A DNA stretch of 57,523 bases from Paenibacillus ginsengarvi (GTDB lineage Bacteria > Bacillota > Bacilli > Paenibacillales > NBRC-103111), in NCBI RefSeq assembly GCF_003626695.1, contig NZ_RBAH01000039.1, forward strand, positions 1-57,523, written 5' to 3'. Below are positions 41,919 through 50,675 of this stretch, one piece after another. Below the pieces are notes generated by a model, which ran no database searches, was not told the origin of the DNA, and saw only the letters and a list, made by a program, of their open reading frames with translations. A program made the position numbers and the translations under genes. Position 1 is the first letter of the stretch, and each line of letters begins with the position of its first letter.

Positions 41919-43034
41919 ATGAACGTATTTCGAATCATACCGGTACTGTTCGCCGCCGGATGCGGCCTGCTGCATCTATACGAAACTCCGTTCCCCCCGG
42001 CATCTGCCGCTTCGGCGGCGATCCTCGGCAACACTTCAGTTCTGCCGACAGCGCGTGCGGATACGGATTCGCCGCTAAGCTCGTTCTCGCTGCTTAGCGA
42101 CATCCACGTGCAGGCAGACGATTCCTTGTCGCAGCAATTGTTCGTGAAAGCGCTTAAAGATCATTATAGCATAAAGCCGGACGCGGATAGGATCGTTTTA
42201 AACGGAGATTTGACGAACGGCTGGCAGGGCGATTACGAGACGCTGCGGCGGCTGCTGGACAACACTCCGCACGCTCCTGTCCGGGCCACGATGGGAAATC
42301 ATGACTATTACGGGATGTGGCGGCACGGACACGGCTACGATTATAAGCGGCTGAGCCGGAATTGGAGCAGCAGCAGGGCAATCGCTCAGTTTACCTCCTT
42401 TTTCGGCTATGCGAAGCCGTATTATGCCGAAGATGTCGGAGGCGTCCCGTTCCTGTTTATGAGCGGCGAAGCATACCGGGACGCGGACGAATCCGTTGCC
42501 GAAGATGCCTTTCTGTCCGATGCCCAGTTGAACTGGCTGGAGTCGAGACTGGAGGACCACCGCGCGAGGCTCACCGCCAAAGTTAAGGATAAGGGCAACG
42601 CGAACAAGCAAAACGGCGAAATTGTCGCCGTTCCTCTCGTACCGGCGCTCGTCTTTTTGCATCAGCCTTTACCGCATACACTGGACGGAACTTCCCATGA
42701 GCGCGGCGTCGTACAGCACGAGCGGCTGCGCTCCATATTGGAACGATACCCGTTCGCCGTTCTGCTGTCCGGCCATACGCACTGGGATGCAGAGAGCACA
42801 AACCAACTGTGGCGCGGCAAGTTCACCGCCGTAGGCAGCGGTTCGGTGCGCTTTGCCTACGACTCCGAAAACCGGCCGATCCGGCCGCTCAAAAGTGAAA
42901 GCTTGTTCATCGAAGTTTACCCCGGCCGTCTCGTCATCAGGACTATCGACCATCGTCACGGGCAATGGGCCGGGGAACCGGCAGTCGTTGAGCTGCCTAA
43001 CGAAGCCGAGTTTGAGCAGCCAAGCCGCAAGTAA
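41919..43034 (+). CDS. Exported metallophosphoesterase
   Basis: A calcineurin-like phosphoesterase of about 371 aa. An N-terminal hydrophobic signal or anchor (residues ~4-20) precedes the catalytic domain. Metal-binding motifs appear in order: FSLLSDIHVQ (D-x-H), VLNGDLTNGW (GD), TMGNHDYYGMW (GNHD), LVFLHQPLPHT (His) and LLSGHTHWD (GH-x-H). The set is complete, so it should bind two metals and hydrolyse a phosphomonoester or diester outside the cytoplasm. The substrate is unknown. The ATG at 41919 has AAGGAGCG upstream. It is monocistronic, ending at a clear terminator. Confidence 0.88.
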   Translation: MNVFRIIPVLFAAGCGLLHLYETPFPPASAASAAILGNTSVLPTARADTDSPLSSFSLLSDIHVQADDSLSQQLFVKALKDHYSIKPDADRIVLNGDLTNGWQGDYETLRRLLDNTPHAPVRATMGNHDYYGMWRHGHGYDYKRLSRNWSSSRAIAQFTSFFGYAKPYYAEDVGGVPFLFMSGEAYRDADESVAEDAFLSDAQLNWLESRLEDHRARLTAKVKDKGNANKQNGEIVAVPLVPALVFLHQPLPHTLDGTSHERGVVQHERLRSILERYPFAVLLSGHTHWDAESTNQLWRGKFTAVGSGSVRFAYDSENRPIRPLKSESLFIEVYPGRLVIRTIDHRHGQWAGEPAVVELPNEAEFEQPSRK

Positions 43035-43048
43035 CCGACGAAACGCAC

Positions 43049-43096
43049 AAACGCATGAGGCGAGCGCCTTCCCCGGCCCAGCCGATGCGTTTTTCT
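43049..43096 (+). terminator. Terminator of the metallophosphoesterase gene
   Basis: AAACGCAT (43049-43056) pairs with ATGCGTTT (43085-43092), with an inner AGGCG/CGCCT stem, followed by TTCTTTT. Confidence 0.75.
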
Positions 43097-43169
43097 TTTG
43101 CCGCGAAACACGATACAATGTTCGTAACAATGCGAGGCACGCGGCCTTCGCCAAAGGAGATTAACGCTA

Positions 43170-44441
43170 GTGGAGTATGATGTAATCGTTGTTGGCGGCG
43201 GCCCTTCCGGCCTGATGGCTTGTATATCCGCATCCGGCGCCGGAGCGAGCGTGCTGCTGGTCGACAAGGGCGACAAGCTCGGACGCAAGCTGGGCATCTC
43301 GGGCGGCGGACGATGCAACGTCACCAACGCCAAGGAGCTTGACGAGCTGATCAAGCATATCCCCGGCAACGGCCGGTTTTTGTACAGCGCGTTGAACACA
43401 TTCGGCAACCGGGATATTATCGATTTTTTTGAAGGCATGGGCATTAAACTGAAGGAGGAGGACCGCGGCCGGATGTTTCCGGTAAGCGATAAAGCGAAGA
43501 CGGTCGTTGACGCGCTCGTCAACCGGGTACGCGAACAGCGGGTGGCGGTTCGGACGAATAGCCCCGTAGACCGCATCGAGTACGATGGCGGACGAACGAG
43601 CGCGGTACGGCTGAAATCGGGCGAACGGCTGCGCTGCCGCTGCGTCATTATCGCTACCGGCGGCCGCTCGGTGCCGCATACGGGCTCCACCGGGGACGGC
43701 TATGTCTGGGCCGAGGAGGCGGGGCATACGATTACGGAGCTGTATCCGACCGAGGTGCCGATTACTTCAAGCGACGCCTTTATCCAGAGCAAGGAGCTGC
43801 AAGGCCTCAGCCTGCGCGGCATTCATTTGGCCGTATGGAACGAGAAAGGCAAGATGCTGGTCGAGCACGAGGGCGACATGATCTTTACCCATTTCGGCAT
43901 ATCCGGCCCCGCCGCTTTGCGATGCAGCCAGTTTGTCGTGAAGCAGTTGAAGAAGACGGGGGAACGCACCGTCCCGATGACGATCGATCTGTTCCCGGAC
44001 CGTTCGTCCGACGAGATCTATGCCGAGACGATGCGGCTTGCCCAGGAGGAGGCGAAAAAAGCGGTCAAAAACGTGCTGAAAGGCTTTTTTCCCGAAAAGC
44101 TGATCCCGATTCTTCTAAAGAAAGCCGGGATCCAGGACGACCTAACGTATGACAATATTCCGAAGCAGCCGTGGACGGAGCTCGCAAGACTCGCCAAAGC
44201 GTTCCCTCTGCGCGCAAACGGCACATTGTCCATCGAAGAAGCTTTCGTCACCGGGGGAGGCGTCCACCTGAAGGAAATCGATCCGAAGTCGATGCAGTCG
44301 AAGCTGATGCCGGGGCTGTTTTTTTGCGGCGAGGTGCTTGATGTTCACGGCTATACAGGAGGTTATAATATTACGGCCGCCTTCTCCTCCGGGTATACGG
44401 CCGGAAAACATGCGGCGGACGAAGCTCTGACTCTTCCCTGA
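43170..44441 (+). CDS. FAD-dependent oxidoreductase (HI0933/BaiN-like)
   Basis: A flavoprotein of 423 aa in the HI0933/YhiN/BaiN family. The N-terminal FAD fold is VIVVGGGPSGLMACISA, followed by the family-defining GRKLGISGGGRCNVTNAKEL. The middle has IIATGGRSVPHTGSTGDGY, and the C-terminus binds FAD again with FFCGEVLDVHGYTGGYNIT and AFSSGYTAG. BaiN reduces bile acids in gut clostridia, but most homologues have no known substrate. The start is a GTG with AAAGGAG upstream. It is alone in its transcript, which ends in a strong terminator. Confidence 0.9.
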   Translation: MEYDVIVVGGGPSGLMACISASGAGASVLLVDKGDKLGRKLGISGGGRCNVTNAKELDELIKHIPGNGRFLYSALNTFGNRDIIDFFEGMGIKLKEEDRGRMFPVSDKAKTVVDALVNRVREQRVAVRTNSPVDRIEYDGGRTSAVRLKSGERLRCRCVIIATGGRSVPHTGSTGDGYVWAEEAGHTITELYPTEVPITSSDAFIQSKELQGLSLRGIHLAVWNEKGKMLVEHEGDMIFTHFGISGPAALRCSQFVVKQLKKTGERTVPMTIDLFPDRSSDEIYAETMRLAQEEAKKAVKNVLKGFFPEKLIPILLKKAGIQDDLTYDNIPKQPWTELARLAKAFPLRANGTLSIEEAFVTGGGVHLKEIDPKSMQSKLMPGLFFCGEVLDVHGYTGGYNITAAFSSGYTAGKHAADEALTLP

Positions 44442-44445
44442 AAAT

Positions 44446-44492
44446 AAAGCAGCGGACGTTCCTTCCTGGTGAAGGCCGCCCGCTGCTTTTTC
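44446..44492 (+). terminator. Terminator of the BaiN-like gene
   Basis: AAGCAGCGG pairs with CCGCTGCTT (arms within 44447-44455 and 44479-44487), with inner pairing of CCTTC and GAAGG, then TTTTTC. The minus side has an A-tract, so it may also serve the convergent gene. Confidence 0.8.
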
Positions 44493-44510
44493 TCGTCCGA
44501 TCTCGCTCTT

Positions 44511-44891
44511 CTAACGCGCGGAAAAATGGCTGTAGTCGTCTCCGGACGGATCAAACGCCTCGGATGTTGCAGCGCCGTCGCCGCTGAAGTACGATTCGGA
44601 CCAATCCTCGTTGACGAGATGGGCCGGAATCGGGACAGAGTCCAATTCGTACGCCAGTTTATACGAATCCGCATCGGCGGCGGCCCGTTCCGTACTGAGC
44701 AGCATACCGCCGCTGGCCTGGGCGATCTCGAGCGCCGAGGTCAGATCGTTTTTGTCGATGTACACCTGGACGCCCGGCTTGCCGTCCAGTTCCGTCGCAT
44801 GGGCATGATAGCCAAGCTCCGACAAAGTGTCGAGCGCCATGACGGCAGCAGACGAATCGGAAAATTCAAAGTAGATCGGTGCTTCACTCAT
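44511..44891 (-). CDS. Uncharacterised 126-aa protein
   Basis: A soluble acidic protein of 126 aa starting MSEAPIYFEFSDSSAAVMAL. The N-terminal half alternates strands and helices like a small ferredoxin-like (ACT/DUF2007) domain: FEF strand, helix VMALDTLSELG, GVQVYIDKNDL, helix TSALEIAQASGG. The C-terminal half is acidic and low in structure. GAGGGA precedes the ATG at 44891. A much longer frame upstream has only codon-shadow character and was not used. It sits downstream of ecsB on the same strand with a 90-base gap. No function can be assigned. Confidence 0.75.
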   Translation of the reverse strand: MSEAPIYFEFSDSSAAVMALDTLSELGYHAHATELDGKPGVQVYIDKNDLTSALEIAQASGGMLLSTERAAADADSYKLAYELDSVPIPAHLVNEDWSESYFSGDGAATSEAFDPSGDDYSHFSAR

Positions 44892-44980
44892 AAACGTCCC
44901 TCTTTCGGATCGGATTTGCATACAGCCCTTAGGATCGTCCTCGCATCGTCTCCTTATACGCACGAAGATCAGGCGCAGAG

Positions 44981-46198
44981 CTACCAGGCGTTCAGCAGCT
45001 CTCCCATCACATATCCGATCAGCCATCCGGCCGGGATCAGCAGCAGTCCCGCCCACAAGCCGTAAGCCGTCCATCCGAGCGCGAGTCCCGCAGGAATATA
45101 AACCGGTACGAACATCCACGGCGTCGCCTTGCGGATCGCTTGTCTCCGGTCTTCGTCCCGCCAGCCGAACATCTTCATGAACGAAGACGCCAGCACTTCC
45201 TTGCCGTACAGCTTGACCCAATAGGCGAGCAGCAGCGAGACGCCTATGAGGAACACCCATTTGACCGCGACCGGCATAAGCAGCAGCCCGAAGCTGCAAG
45301 CCGCCGTCAACTGCGCATACTGCTTGAGCTGGGTGCCGCTGCGGAAAAACGATTTGACGATCGCCTCCGCGAGCACGCGATCAGGCGATCTGGTGCGAAA
45401 CAGATGACGCGAATTGCGGAAAACAAGCGGCTTCGTCCGCTTCAGCAGCCGGGACGGCTTCGGCACGACCTGGCCCATCAGCAGCGCGGCGTATTTCATC
45501 CGTTGAGCCGATTCGTAAGCCGCATCCCGGTAAAAGGTGCCGCTTAAATGTACCCGTACACGGGCAAGTGCGGCCGTCGAGCCGATCAGCGCCACGGTCA
45601 ACACCGCAGCAGGCAAGCCGCCGCCCGCGAGACCGCCCGCAAAGACGAACAGCACACCCAGCAAACCGTAAGCGGCGCTATTCGCCATCCACCCGGCTAT
45701 TCGCGGCAGCTTCAGCGCAAGCAAGCGCTCCGCCAGCAGCCGAAACGCCCCCGCCGCTGCCGCAAGCAAGGCGAGCAGAACGAGATGAAGCGCTCCGAAG
45801 CCGTGCACCTTCACGAGAAAAGGTGCGATCACCCCGGTAACCAGGGCCGCGAGCAGCACGCGCACAACCAGCGAATAGGCGATGCCGAGGCGCTTTAGTT
45901 TGTCCATCCAAGCTTTGTTCTGAATCAAAAACAGCTGATCCGCCTCTTCCATGAACAGACGGAGCGAGCTTAGGCCGCTCGCCGCGTACAAGACGGTCAG
46001 CCAGACAACGGATGGAATTGCCGCCCCCCATGCCGGCATATCCCGCCACCACGATACGTATTGATACCCGGCAACGAGTATCGCCGGAATGACGATGTAC
46101 AGCGCTACCGTCCAGTCAACGGCCATCTTCCATACCCGGTACTGGAACCGCCATTCCGAGTTCAGTCTTCGGCCGAACAACCGATTTGCGTCGATCAT
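44981..46198 (-). CDS. ecsB: ABC transporter permease EcsB
   Basis: Membrane partner of EcsA, about 405 aa with some ten helices and the pattern of the EcsB family: an N-terminal LFGRRLNSEWRFQYRVWKMAVDW segment, a loop starting KRTKPLVFRNSRHLFRTRSPDRVL, and a C-terminal GWRDEDRRQAIRKATPWMFVPVYI region. EcsAB affects protein secretion, competence, sporulation and intramembrane proteolysis in Bacillus; the transported substrate is not firmly known. The ATG at 46198 has GGGAGGAAG at good spacing, 17 bases after ecsA's stop. The two genes form an operon. Confidence 0.9.
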   Translation of the reverse strand: MIDANRLFGRRLNSEWRFQYRVWKMAVDWTVALYIVIPAILVAGYQYVSWWRDMPAWGAAIPSVVWLTVLYAASGLSSLRLFMEEADQLFLIQNKAWMDKLKRLGIAYSLVVRVLLAALVTGVIAPFLVKVHGFGALHLVLLALLAAAAGAFRLLAERLLALKLPRIAGWMANSAAYGLLGVLFVFAGGLAGGGLPAAVLTVALIGSTAALARVRVHLSGTFYRDAAYESAQRMKYAALLMGQVVPKPSRLLKRTKPLVFRNSRHLFRTRSPDRVLAEAIVKSFFRSGTQLKQYAQLTAACSFGLLLMPVAVKWVFLIGVSLLLAYWVKLYGKEVLASSFMKMFGWRDEDRRQAIRKATPWMFVPVYIPAGLALGWTAYGLWAGLLLIPAGWLIGYVMGELLNAW

Positions 46199-46215
46199 GC
46201 CGCACTTCCTCCCGT

Positions 46216-46914
46216 TCAAGTGAGTGTATGGAAGCAGTCGAACAGCGAAGCCCCCGGCATGCCGCATTGCCGCCGGATCGATTCCAGGTCGCCCTGGGCT
46301 ACCGTCTCCCCGCTGCTTAGCAGCACGAACGAGTCGCATATTTTTTCGGCGGTATCGAGTACGTGGGTGGACATCAGAATCGCCGCCCCGCGCTGCCGTT
46401 CCGCGTTCAACGTGTCGAGCAGCTCCTTCGTCGCCTTCGGGTCGAGGCCGATGAACGGCTCGTCCACGATATAAACATCCGGCCTGCTCAAGAAGCCGAT
46501 GACGAGCATCGCCTTTTGCTGCATCCCTTTCGAGAACGAAGTGGTCAGATGATGCCGTACCTCGTTCAGCTTGAATCGTTTCAGCAGTTCCTCCGCCCGC
46601 TCCCGGAACAACTCATCGGTCATGCCGTGCGCCGCCGCGGCAAGTTCGAGATGCTCCCACAGCGTAAGTTCCTCGTACAAGATCGGCTGCTCGGGAATAT
46701 ACGCATGGGAGCCCTCGGGTCCGCAGAAGCGGACGTCTCCCTTCGTCAGCTTGATGAGCCCGAGAATCGCTTTGATCGTCGTGCTTTTTCCGGCTCCGTT
46801 CGGCCCGATCAAGCCGACCAGCTGCCCGGCTTCGAGCGTAAACGTGATGTCGCGAATCACATCGTCCCGCTCTTCATAGCCGCCTTGCCCGATATGGACA
46901 TGCAGCAGTTCCAT
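46216..46914 (-). CDS. ecsA: ABC transporter ATP-binding protein EcsA
   Basis: ATPase subunit of about 232 aa. Walker A is GPNGAGKSTTIKAI, the signature region reads TSFSKGMQQKAMLVIG in place of LSGGQ (normal for EcsA), Walker B is VYIVDEPFIGLDPKA, and the switch His lies in MSTHVLDTAEKI. The ATG at 46914 is set by the GGGAGGG site and the EcsA N-terminus MELLHVHIGQGGY. It is directly followed by ecsB. It is transcribed from the gap after the Spo0E-like gene, which ends in a terminator. Confidence 0.92.
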   Translation of the reverse strand: MELLHVHIGQGGYEERDDVIRDITFTLEAGQLVGLIGPNGAGKSTTIKAILGLIKLTKGDVRFCGPEGSHAYIPEQPILYEELTLWEHLELAAAAHGMTDELFRERAEELLKRFKLNEVRHHLTTSFSKGMQQKAMLVIGFLSRPDVYIVDEPFIGLDPKATKELLDTLNAERQRGAAILMSTHVLDTAEKICDSFVLLSSGETVAQGDLESIRRQCGMPGASLFDCFHTLT

Positions 46915-47027
46915 CAGGATCGCCCTCCCGCCTTTGTATGGAAGCTCCGTTTTGCGGTTTTGCCGTTTGGCATTCATATGTATTATGTACTACTGTTGGA
47001 TCGATGCAAAGTTTCACAACAAAAACC

Positions 47028-47075
47028 GAAAAAACGCCCGGCTGCCCCCCGTAGTCCATACGAAGCGGCAGCCGA
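47028..47075 (-). terminator. Terminator of the Spo0E-like gene
   Basis: CGGCTGCC pairs with GGCAGCCG (47039-47046 and 47067-47074). On the minus strand it is followed by GGGCGTTTTTTC. Confidence 0.75.
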
Positions 47076-47120
47076 ACGTGATTGCGCCAAACGCGCTCAT
47101 TTTATTTTTATCGATTCCTT

Positions 47121-47294
47121 CTACATCGTTTTCATCCGCTCGGGCGAGCAGCGCCGGATCTGCTCATACTCGTTCAGCTTTTGATCCAGCAGCTGACTGA
47201 CCCTCACCACGCATTTATGGGTCAAGCTCCCGTGTCGTTCGGCCAGCCGGTGCATCACCCGTTTAAGAGTTTCGATTTCGTGCAGCACCTGCAT
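47121..47294 (-). CDS. Spo0E-family aspartyl-phosphate phosphatase
   Basis: A 57-residue two-helix protein. The signature SQLLDQKLNEYEQI (about residues 33-46) matches the SQ-x-LD-x-x-x-x-x-Y motif of Spo0E/YisI/YnzD phosphatases, which dephosphorylate Spo0A~P and delay sporulation. Helix 1 (VLHEIETLKRVMHRLAERHG) is the usual IE-x-L-R-type helix. GGGGGA lies eight bases upstream of the ATG. The start codon is inside the 3' end of the HD-domain gene (32-base overlap), so the two are cotranscribed and probably translationally coupled. A terminator follows. Confidence 0.82.
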   Translation of the reverse strand: MQVLHEIETLKRVMHRLAERHGSLTHKCVVRVSQLLDQKLNEYEQIRRCSPERMKTM

Positions 47295-47946
47295 AGCGCG
47301 ATTCCCCCTTCTCCGGTCCGCCTTGCAGCCGATCGCGGTACAGCCGGTTCATTAGCTCGGCCACTTCGCCGTCGAACAAAATGTCGCTCCACCGGTACAG
47401 CTCCTCGAGCGCTTCCTCATGACTGAGCCGGAACGAAGAATGCCGGTCGGTCAGCGTGGCAAACGTGTCGGCGACTCGCAGTACGCGGGCGTTTTGCGAG
47501 ATCGATTCATAAGTCAGACCGAAGGGATACCCCGTTCCGTCCAAATTTTCATGATGATGAAGAACCGCTTCCCCGTCCACCGCAAAGCTTTCGATTAAAG
47601 GTTCCAGAATGTTCGCGCTATGCTTCGGATGCTCCTGCAGACGCAGCATTTCCCCTTCATACAGCCGGTAACGGTTATCCAATACATCCGCATCTATGTG
47701 AAGCTTCCCGATATCTTGCAGCAGCGCCGTCCTATACAGCCGGCGTACGTCCTCGTCGTTATCGAACAATTCCTTCGCCAGCAGCCTGGTGTAATAGGCG
47801 GTCATTAAACTGAGCTTGTAGGTCGGAAGATGATGCCGCTTCAATCGTTTCAGTAAAAAGGCCGTCTGCGGCTCGTTACGCGCGAAAGCTGCCGCCTCTT
47901 GCTCCAAACGTTCCCCATTCATAGTTCCATCCCAATTCCGATTCAC
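47263..47946 (-). CDS. HD-GYP-like domain protein, variant catalytic site
   Basis: A soluble protein of about 227 aa with one HD-GYP-type domain. HD-GYP enzymes hydrolyse cyclic di-GMP. The motif HHHENLDGTGYPFGL is intact, as are LQEHPKHSANIL and VLRVADTFATLTD. However, the founding HD pair reads QD in ALLQDIGKLHID, so one metal-binding His is lost. It may therefore be inactive, use a different metal set, or act as a binding protein. A GTG at 47946 sits ten bases after AAAGGAG; an ATG at 47922 is the other candidate. The overlapping Spo0E-like gene links it to phosphorelay control. Confidence 0.8.
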   Translation of the reverse strand: MNRNWDGTMNGERLEQEAAAFARNEPQTAFLLKRLKRHHLPTYKLSLMTAYYTRLLAKELFDNDEDVRRLYRTALLQDIGKLHIDADVLDNRYRLYEGEMLRLQEHPKHSANILEPLIESFAVDGEAVLHHHENLDGTGYPFGLTYESISQNARVLRVADTFATLTDRHSSFRLSHEEALEELYRWSDILFDGEVAELMNRLYRDRLQGGPEKGESRYAGAARNRNS

Positions 47947-48210
47947 TGGCGATCCACTCCTTTGATTGTCCGCCAATCCTCCGCTCGCCTTGTTCTATCT
48001 TTTTTTAAACCTTCGCTACCTGCCGAAAATCCGTAGAGTTTAGCTTTGTTGTCTATCTCTATTTTCCTTTTTTTTGAAGCAAAAAGGTATCCCCGACTCT
48101 TCTTATCTTTGCAATCGGCGGGAGGCGGTCCTGTCCTACTACATTCCTAGTGGGAGCGGCGGCTTCTGAATCGGCTTCCTATTGAAGCGGCGGCCCGGGT
48201 AGTAGAAACG
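47947..48210. other. Gene-free gap upstream of the HD gene
   Basis: About 260 bases with T-rich and GC-rich patches, including two copies of AGCGGCGGC about 40 bases apart. It must contain the promoter of the HD/Spo0E-like pair. No known riboswitch or gene was recognised. Confidence 0.3.
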
Positions 48211-48249
48211 CAAAAAAACCGTCCCGGCTCAGCGGCCGGAAGACGGTTC
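48211..48249 (-). terminator. Terminator of the KaiC/wHTH/LuxR operon
   Basis: ACCGTC pairs with GACGGT around an inner CCGGC/GCCGG stem. On the minus strand the stem is followed by TTTTTTTG. A strong terminator. Confidence 0.85.
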
Positions 48250-48274
48250 TGTTTCTTTGATGCGAGTTCCAAGC

Positions 48275-50416
48275 TCAGCGATTCCAGCCGGACTTGTATA
48301 CGAGCGCAATCGCCTGCGCCCGATCGGTAACGCCGAGCTTGTGGAAAATGTTCGTCATATGGTTTTTGACCGTATGCTCGCTGATCCTAAGCTCCTCCGC
48401 GATTTCGCGGTTGCTTTTGCCGAGCAGCACGTGGCCGAGCACCTCCTGCTCGCGCGAAGACAGCGAGGACATCTCTGCCGGAAGCCGAATGTCGGGCCGC
48501 TCCGGCACGGCGGGTTCCTTGGTCGCCGCAGCCTCTTCCGCAAACGAAAATTCCTTCTCCACCACTTCTCTCGATTCAATAAAAGAACGGAATGCCTTGC
48601 GAAGCTTCGGAGTCACCGTACGCAGCGAATCGACAGCTTCCAGATCGCGGCCGAATTGAAGATACGTATAAATCATTGCAATGATCTGGCCCCCGGCGCC
48701 ATACGCCGGTCCGGACGACTGCGTCCTGCCCTCTCCGACATCGCCCGTAATCGCATGAAAGTCGCGTATGATCGCAAGCTGCTCCGGGCTCGGCAGCAGA
48801 TCGTCCCCAAGAAACGAGGGCGGGTACGGGTAAATGAGGCACGCCTCGCCGATCTGCTTCAACTCCGCGTCGGACAGCTTCAAGGAACGGGCGAACGGCA
48901 GCGCCAGCTCCTGCGCCTCGTGGGTCATCTGGTACATATACGCATCCCAGTAACCGAGCGCCCGGTTCAGCAGCTGGACGGCATCCCCGCTATCGATTCT
49001 GCCCTTGCCCCACAGCCGGTACAGGACGGAGGAAGCCGCCTGCGCCACGATCGTCATATAGTCCCGGTACAGCACGTATTGCTCGGTATGCTTCAAGGCA
49101 ATGCACCAGACGCCGAGCAGCTCCTTCGCGTAATAGAGCGGGCATTCGAGCATCGGAGGCGTGTCCGCCCCTTCGTACAGCTCGGTTTCGGGGGCGGACG
49201 TTCCGCCTTCGCGCCTTGCCCACCGCCCCGCCACCTCCTTCACCAGCTTCTCGGCCTGCTGCCCGCCGAGTCCTCTGGACACGAGCTGGACCTTGCTGCT
49301 CGACTGCTTCAGAACGACACAGCAAAAAGACCCTTCGACCAAATTCAGGCTCATGTCCACCAAAATGTAACTAAGCCGCTTCGCATCCTGCGCCTGATTA
49401 ATCGCCCCGCAAGTTTCCACGAAGGTGGACAGACGGGTGAAATTCGTGTCGCGATCTTCGCGGACGGTTTCGAGCGTAAGCTGCTTCGACCAATTCGCCC
49501 CGTACGCCTGCACGAACGAGCGCGCGTTTTTGCCGAGAGACGGCTCCGTAACGCTCCCTCCGAACAGAATGCCGGCCAGCTCGCGCTCCCGCATAACAGG
49601 CACGCAAAAAAACGCGGTCGGATAAAGACCGCGCTCCGCGAACACGAACGTTCTCGGATCATGGTCCGTATACTCCCAAAAAGCCGGCTTGCGCGTAGTA
49701 GCCACTTGTCCGACAAACCCTTCGCCGAGCGAAAACGACAACCCGCTTACGGACTCGGCAGCCGCTCCCGCATAGGCGCCGATCGTAAACCGCAGCCCTT
49801 CCGTCTTGGCCGCATAGCCGGCGAATTCCAGCTCGTCCGAGGCGGCGACCAGCCCTCTGATCCGCTCGGCGGGGGAACCGCCGCCGATCGTCATTCGCCG
49901 CAGCAGCTCCATCGAGCGGAGGAACGACCGCTCTGTATATTCAGGCTTCAGTACGCCCTCGGCCACGGCCGCAAGCCGCCCGATCTGGGCCACCGCCTTC
50001 TCGGTATGTCCCGGCTCGGCAAGCGAAACAGCTCCCCATAAACGCGTCCACGGGATGTCCGTCTCGCCGGACACCTCATGACTCATCGCCTGAGCTATCG
50101 CCTTTTCATCGACAAGACAACCGCCCCATACGTAGCAGATCTGCTCCTTGTTCGGAAATATAGGCGCCATCAGCAGCCATACGCCCGGAGCGACTCCCAG
50201 CACGACTCCGTGCCGCGTCCCCGCGTAGCTCTGGATCAGCTCGGACTGGCAAGCCTTCAGCTTGTCCCGGCACATCGCCATCTCCGGGGCCGAGGCGATC
50301 GTGCCGGACGGTCGCGTTAACCATTCCCCACGATCGTTCGTCAGCATAACCGATAGTCCGCTTTCCTCCGCAAAAAGATCCTGCAAGCTTTGCGCCAGGC
50401 TCAGATGACGTTCCAT
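48275..50416 (-). CDS. PocR/GAF sensor with LuxR-type DNA-binding domain
   Basis: A cytoplasmic sensor-regulator of about 713 aa. Residues ~1-150 resemble a PocR-type ligand domain (SLQDLFAEESGLSVMLTNDRGEWL, CRDKLKACQSELI, GVAPGVWLLMAPIF) but with fewer of the usual cysteines. One or two GAF-like domains follow (GLSFSLGEGFVGQVATTRKPAFWEY). The last ~65 residues are a LuxR HTH (LSSREQEVLGHVLLGKSNREIAEELRIS split by helices, then HTVKNHMTNIFHKLGV). It overlaps the preceding winged-helix gene by 16 bases, a sign of coupled translation. It is the third gene of the KaiC-like operon and ends at a strong terminator. The ligand is unknown. Confidence 0.85.
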   Translation of the reverse strand: MERHLSLAQSLQDLFAEESGLSVMLTNDRGEWLTRPSGTIASAPEMAMCRDKLKACQSELIQSYAGTRHGVVLGVAPGVWLLMAPIFPNKEQICYVWGGCLVDEKAIAQAMSHEVSGETDIPWTRLWGAVSLAEPGHTEKAVAQIGRLAAVAEGVLKPEYTERSFLRSMELLRRMTIGGGSPAERIRGLVAASDELEFAGYAAKTEGLRFTIGAYAGAAAESVSGLSFSLGEGFVGQVATTRKPAFWEYTDHDPRTFVFAERGLYPTAFFCVPVMRERELAGILFGGSVTEPSLGKNARSFVQAYGANWSKQLTLETVREDRDTNFTRLSTFVETCGAINQAQDAKRLSYILVDMSLNLVEGSFCCVVLKQSSSKVQLVSRGLGGQQAEKLVKEVAGRWARREGGTSAPETELYEGADTPPMLECPLYYAKELLGVWCIALKHTEQYVLYRDYMTIVAQAASSVLYRLWGKGRIDSGDAVQLLNRALGYWDAYMYQMTHEAQELALPFARSLKLSDAELKQIGEACLIYPYPPSFLGDDLLPSPEQLAIIRDFHAITGDVGEGRTQSSGPAYGAGGQIIAMIYTYLQFGRDLEAVDSLRTVTPKLRKAFRSFIESREVVEKEFSFAEEAAATKEPAVPERPDIRLPAEMSSLSSREQEVLGHVLLGKSNREIAEELRISEHTVKNHMTNIFHKLGVTDRAQAIALVYKSGWNR

Positions 50417-50652
50417 TGCACGTCCAGATCCTCGGAATAATGAGGCTCGATGTAACGGTAAATGGAACGCGAACCATTGCCCGTCTTCTCCAAAATGGCC
50501 AGCGAGACGAGCCGGCACAACACCGGGTCGAGATGCTCCGTTTTGCGTCCGAGCCGCAGGGAGATTCCTTCCGCCGTTTCGATGCTGTACGGGTTATTTT
50601 GAAAAAACCGGGTGCACTCCATTTGCAATTGCCAAGTATCTTCTTCAGTCAT
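50401..50652 (-). CDS. Small winged-helix-like protein
   Basis: An 83-residue protein with the helix-turn-helix-wing pattern: helix WQLQMECTRFFQNN, helix SIETAEGISLRLG, helix LDPVLCRLVSLAILEK, then a wing (TGNGSRSIYRYIEP). No catalytic residues are present. The ATG at 50652 has GGGAGG six bases upstream. It lies 23 bases after the KaiC-like gene and overlaps the LuxR-type gene, so all three are one operon. It may bind DNA or act as an adaptor for the ATPase. I know no named family for it. Confidence 0.7.
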   Translation of the reverse strand: MTEEDTWQLQMECTRFFQNNPYSIETAEGISLRLGRKTEHLDPVLCRLVSLAILEKTGNGSRSIYRYIEPHYSEDLDVQWNVI

Positions 50653-50675
50653 CGTATGCCTCCCGTCTGGCGATA

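Noticed and set aside
44892..45299. Long N-terminal extension of the 126-aa protein gene
   Set aside because: It overlaps ecsB out of frame and reads as codon shadow. The internal ATG at 44891 has a good ribosome-binding site.
48120..48200. Possible c-di-GMP riboswitch upstream of the HD-GYP-like gene
   Set aside because: None of the conserved GEMM core or tetraloop-receptor sequence could be found; only a GC-rich repeat is present.
48257..50041. A 594-codon open frame on the plus strand, opposite the PocR/LuxR gene
   Set aside because: Arg/His/Leu-rich composition with no motifs. It is the mirror of the real gene's codon use in GC-rich DNA.
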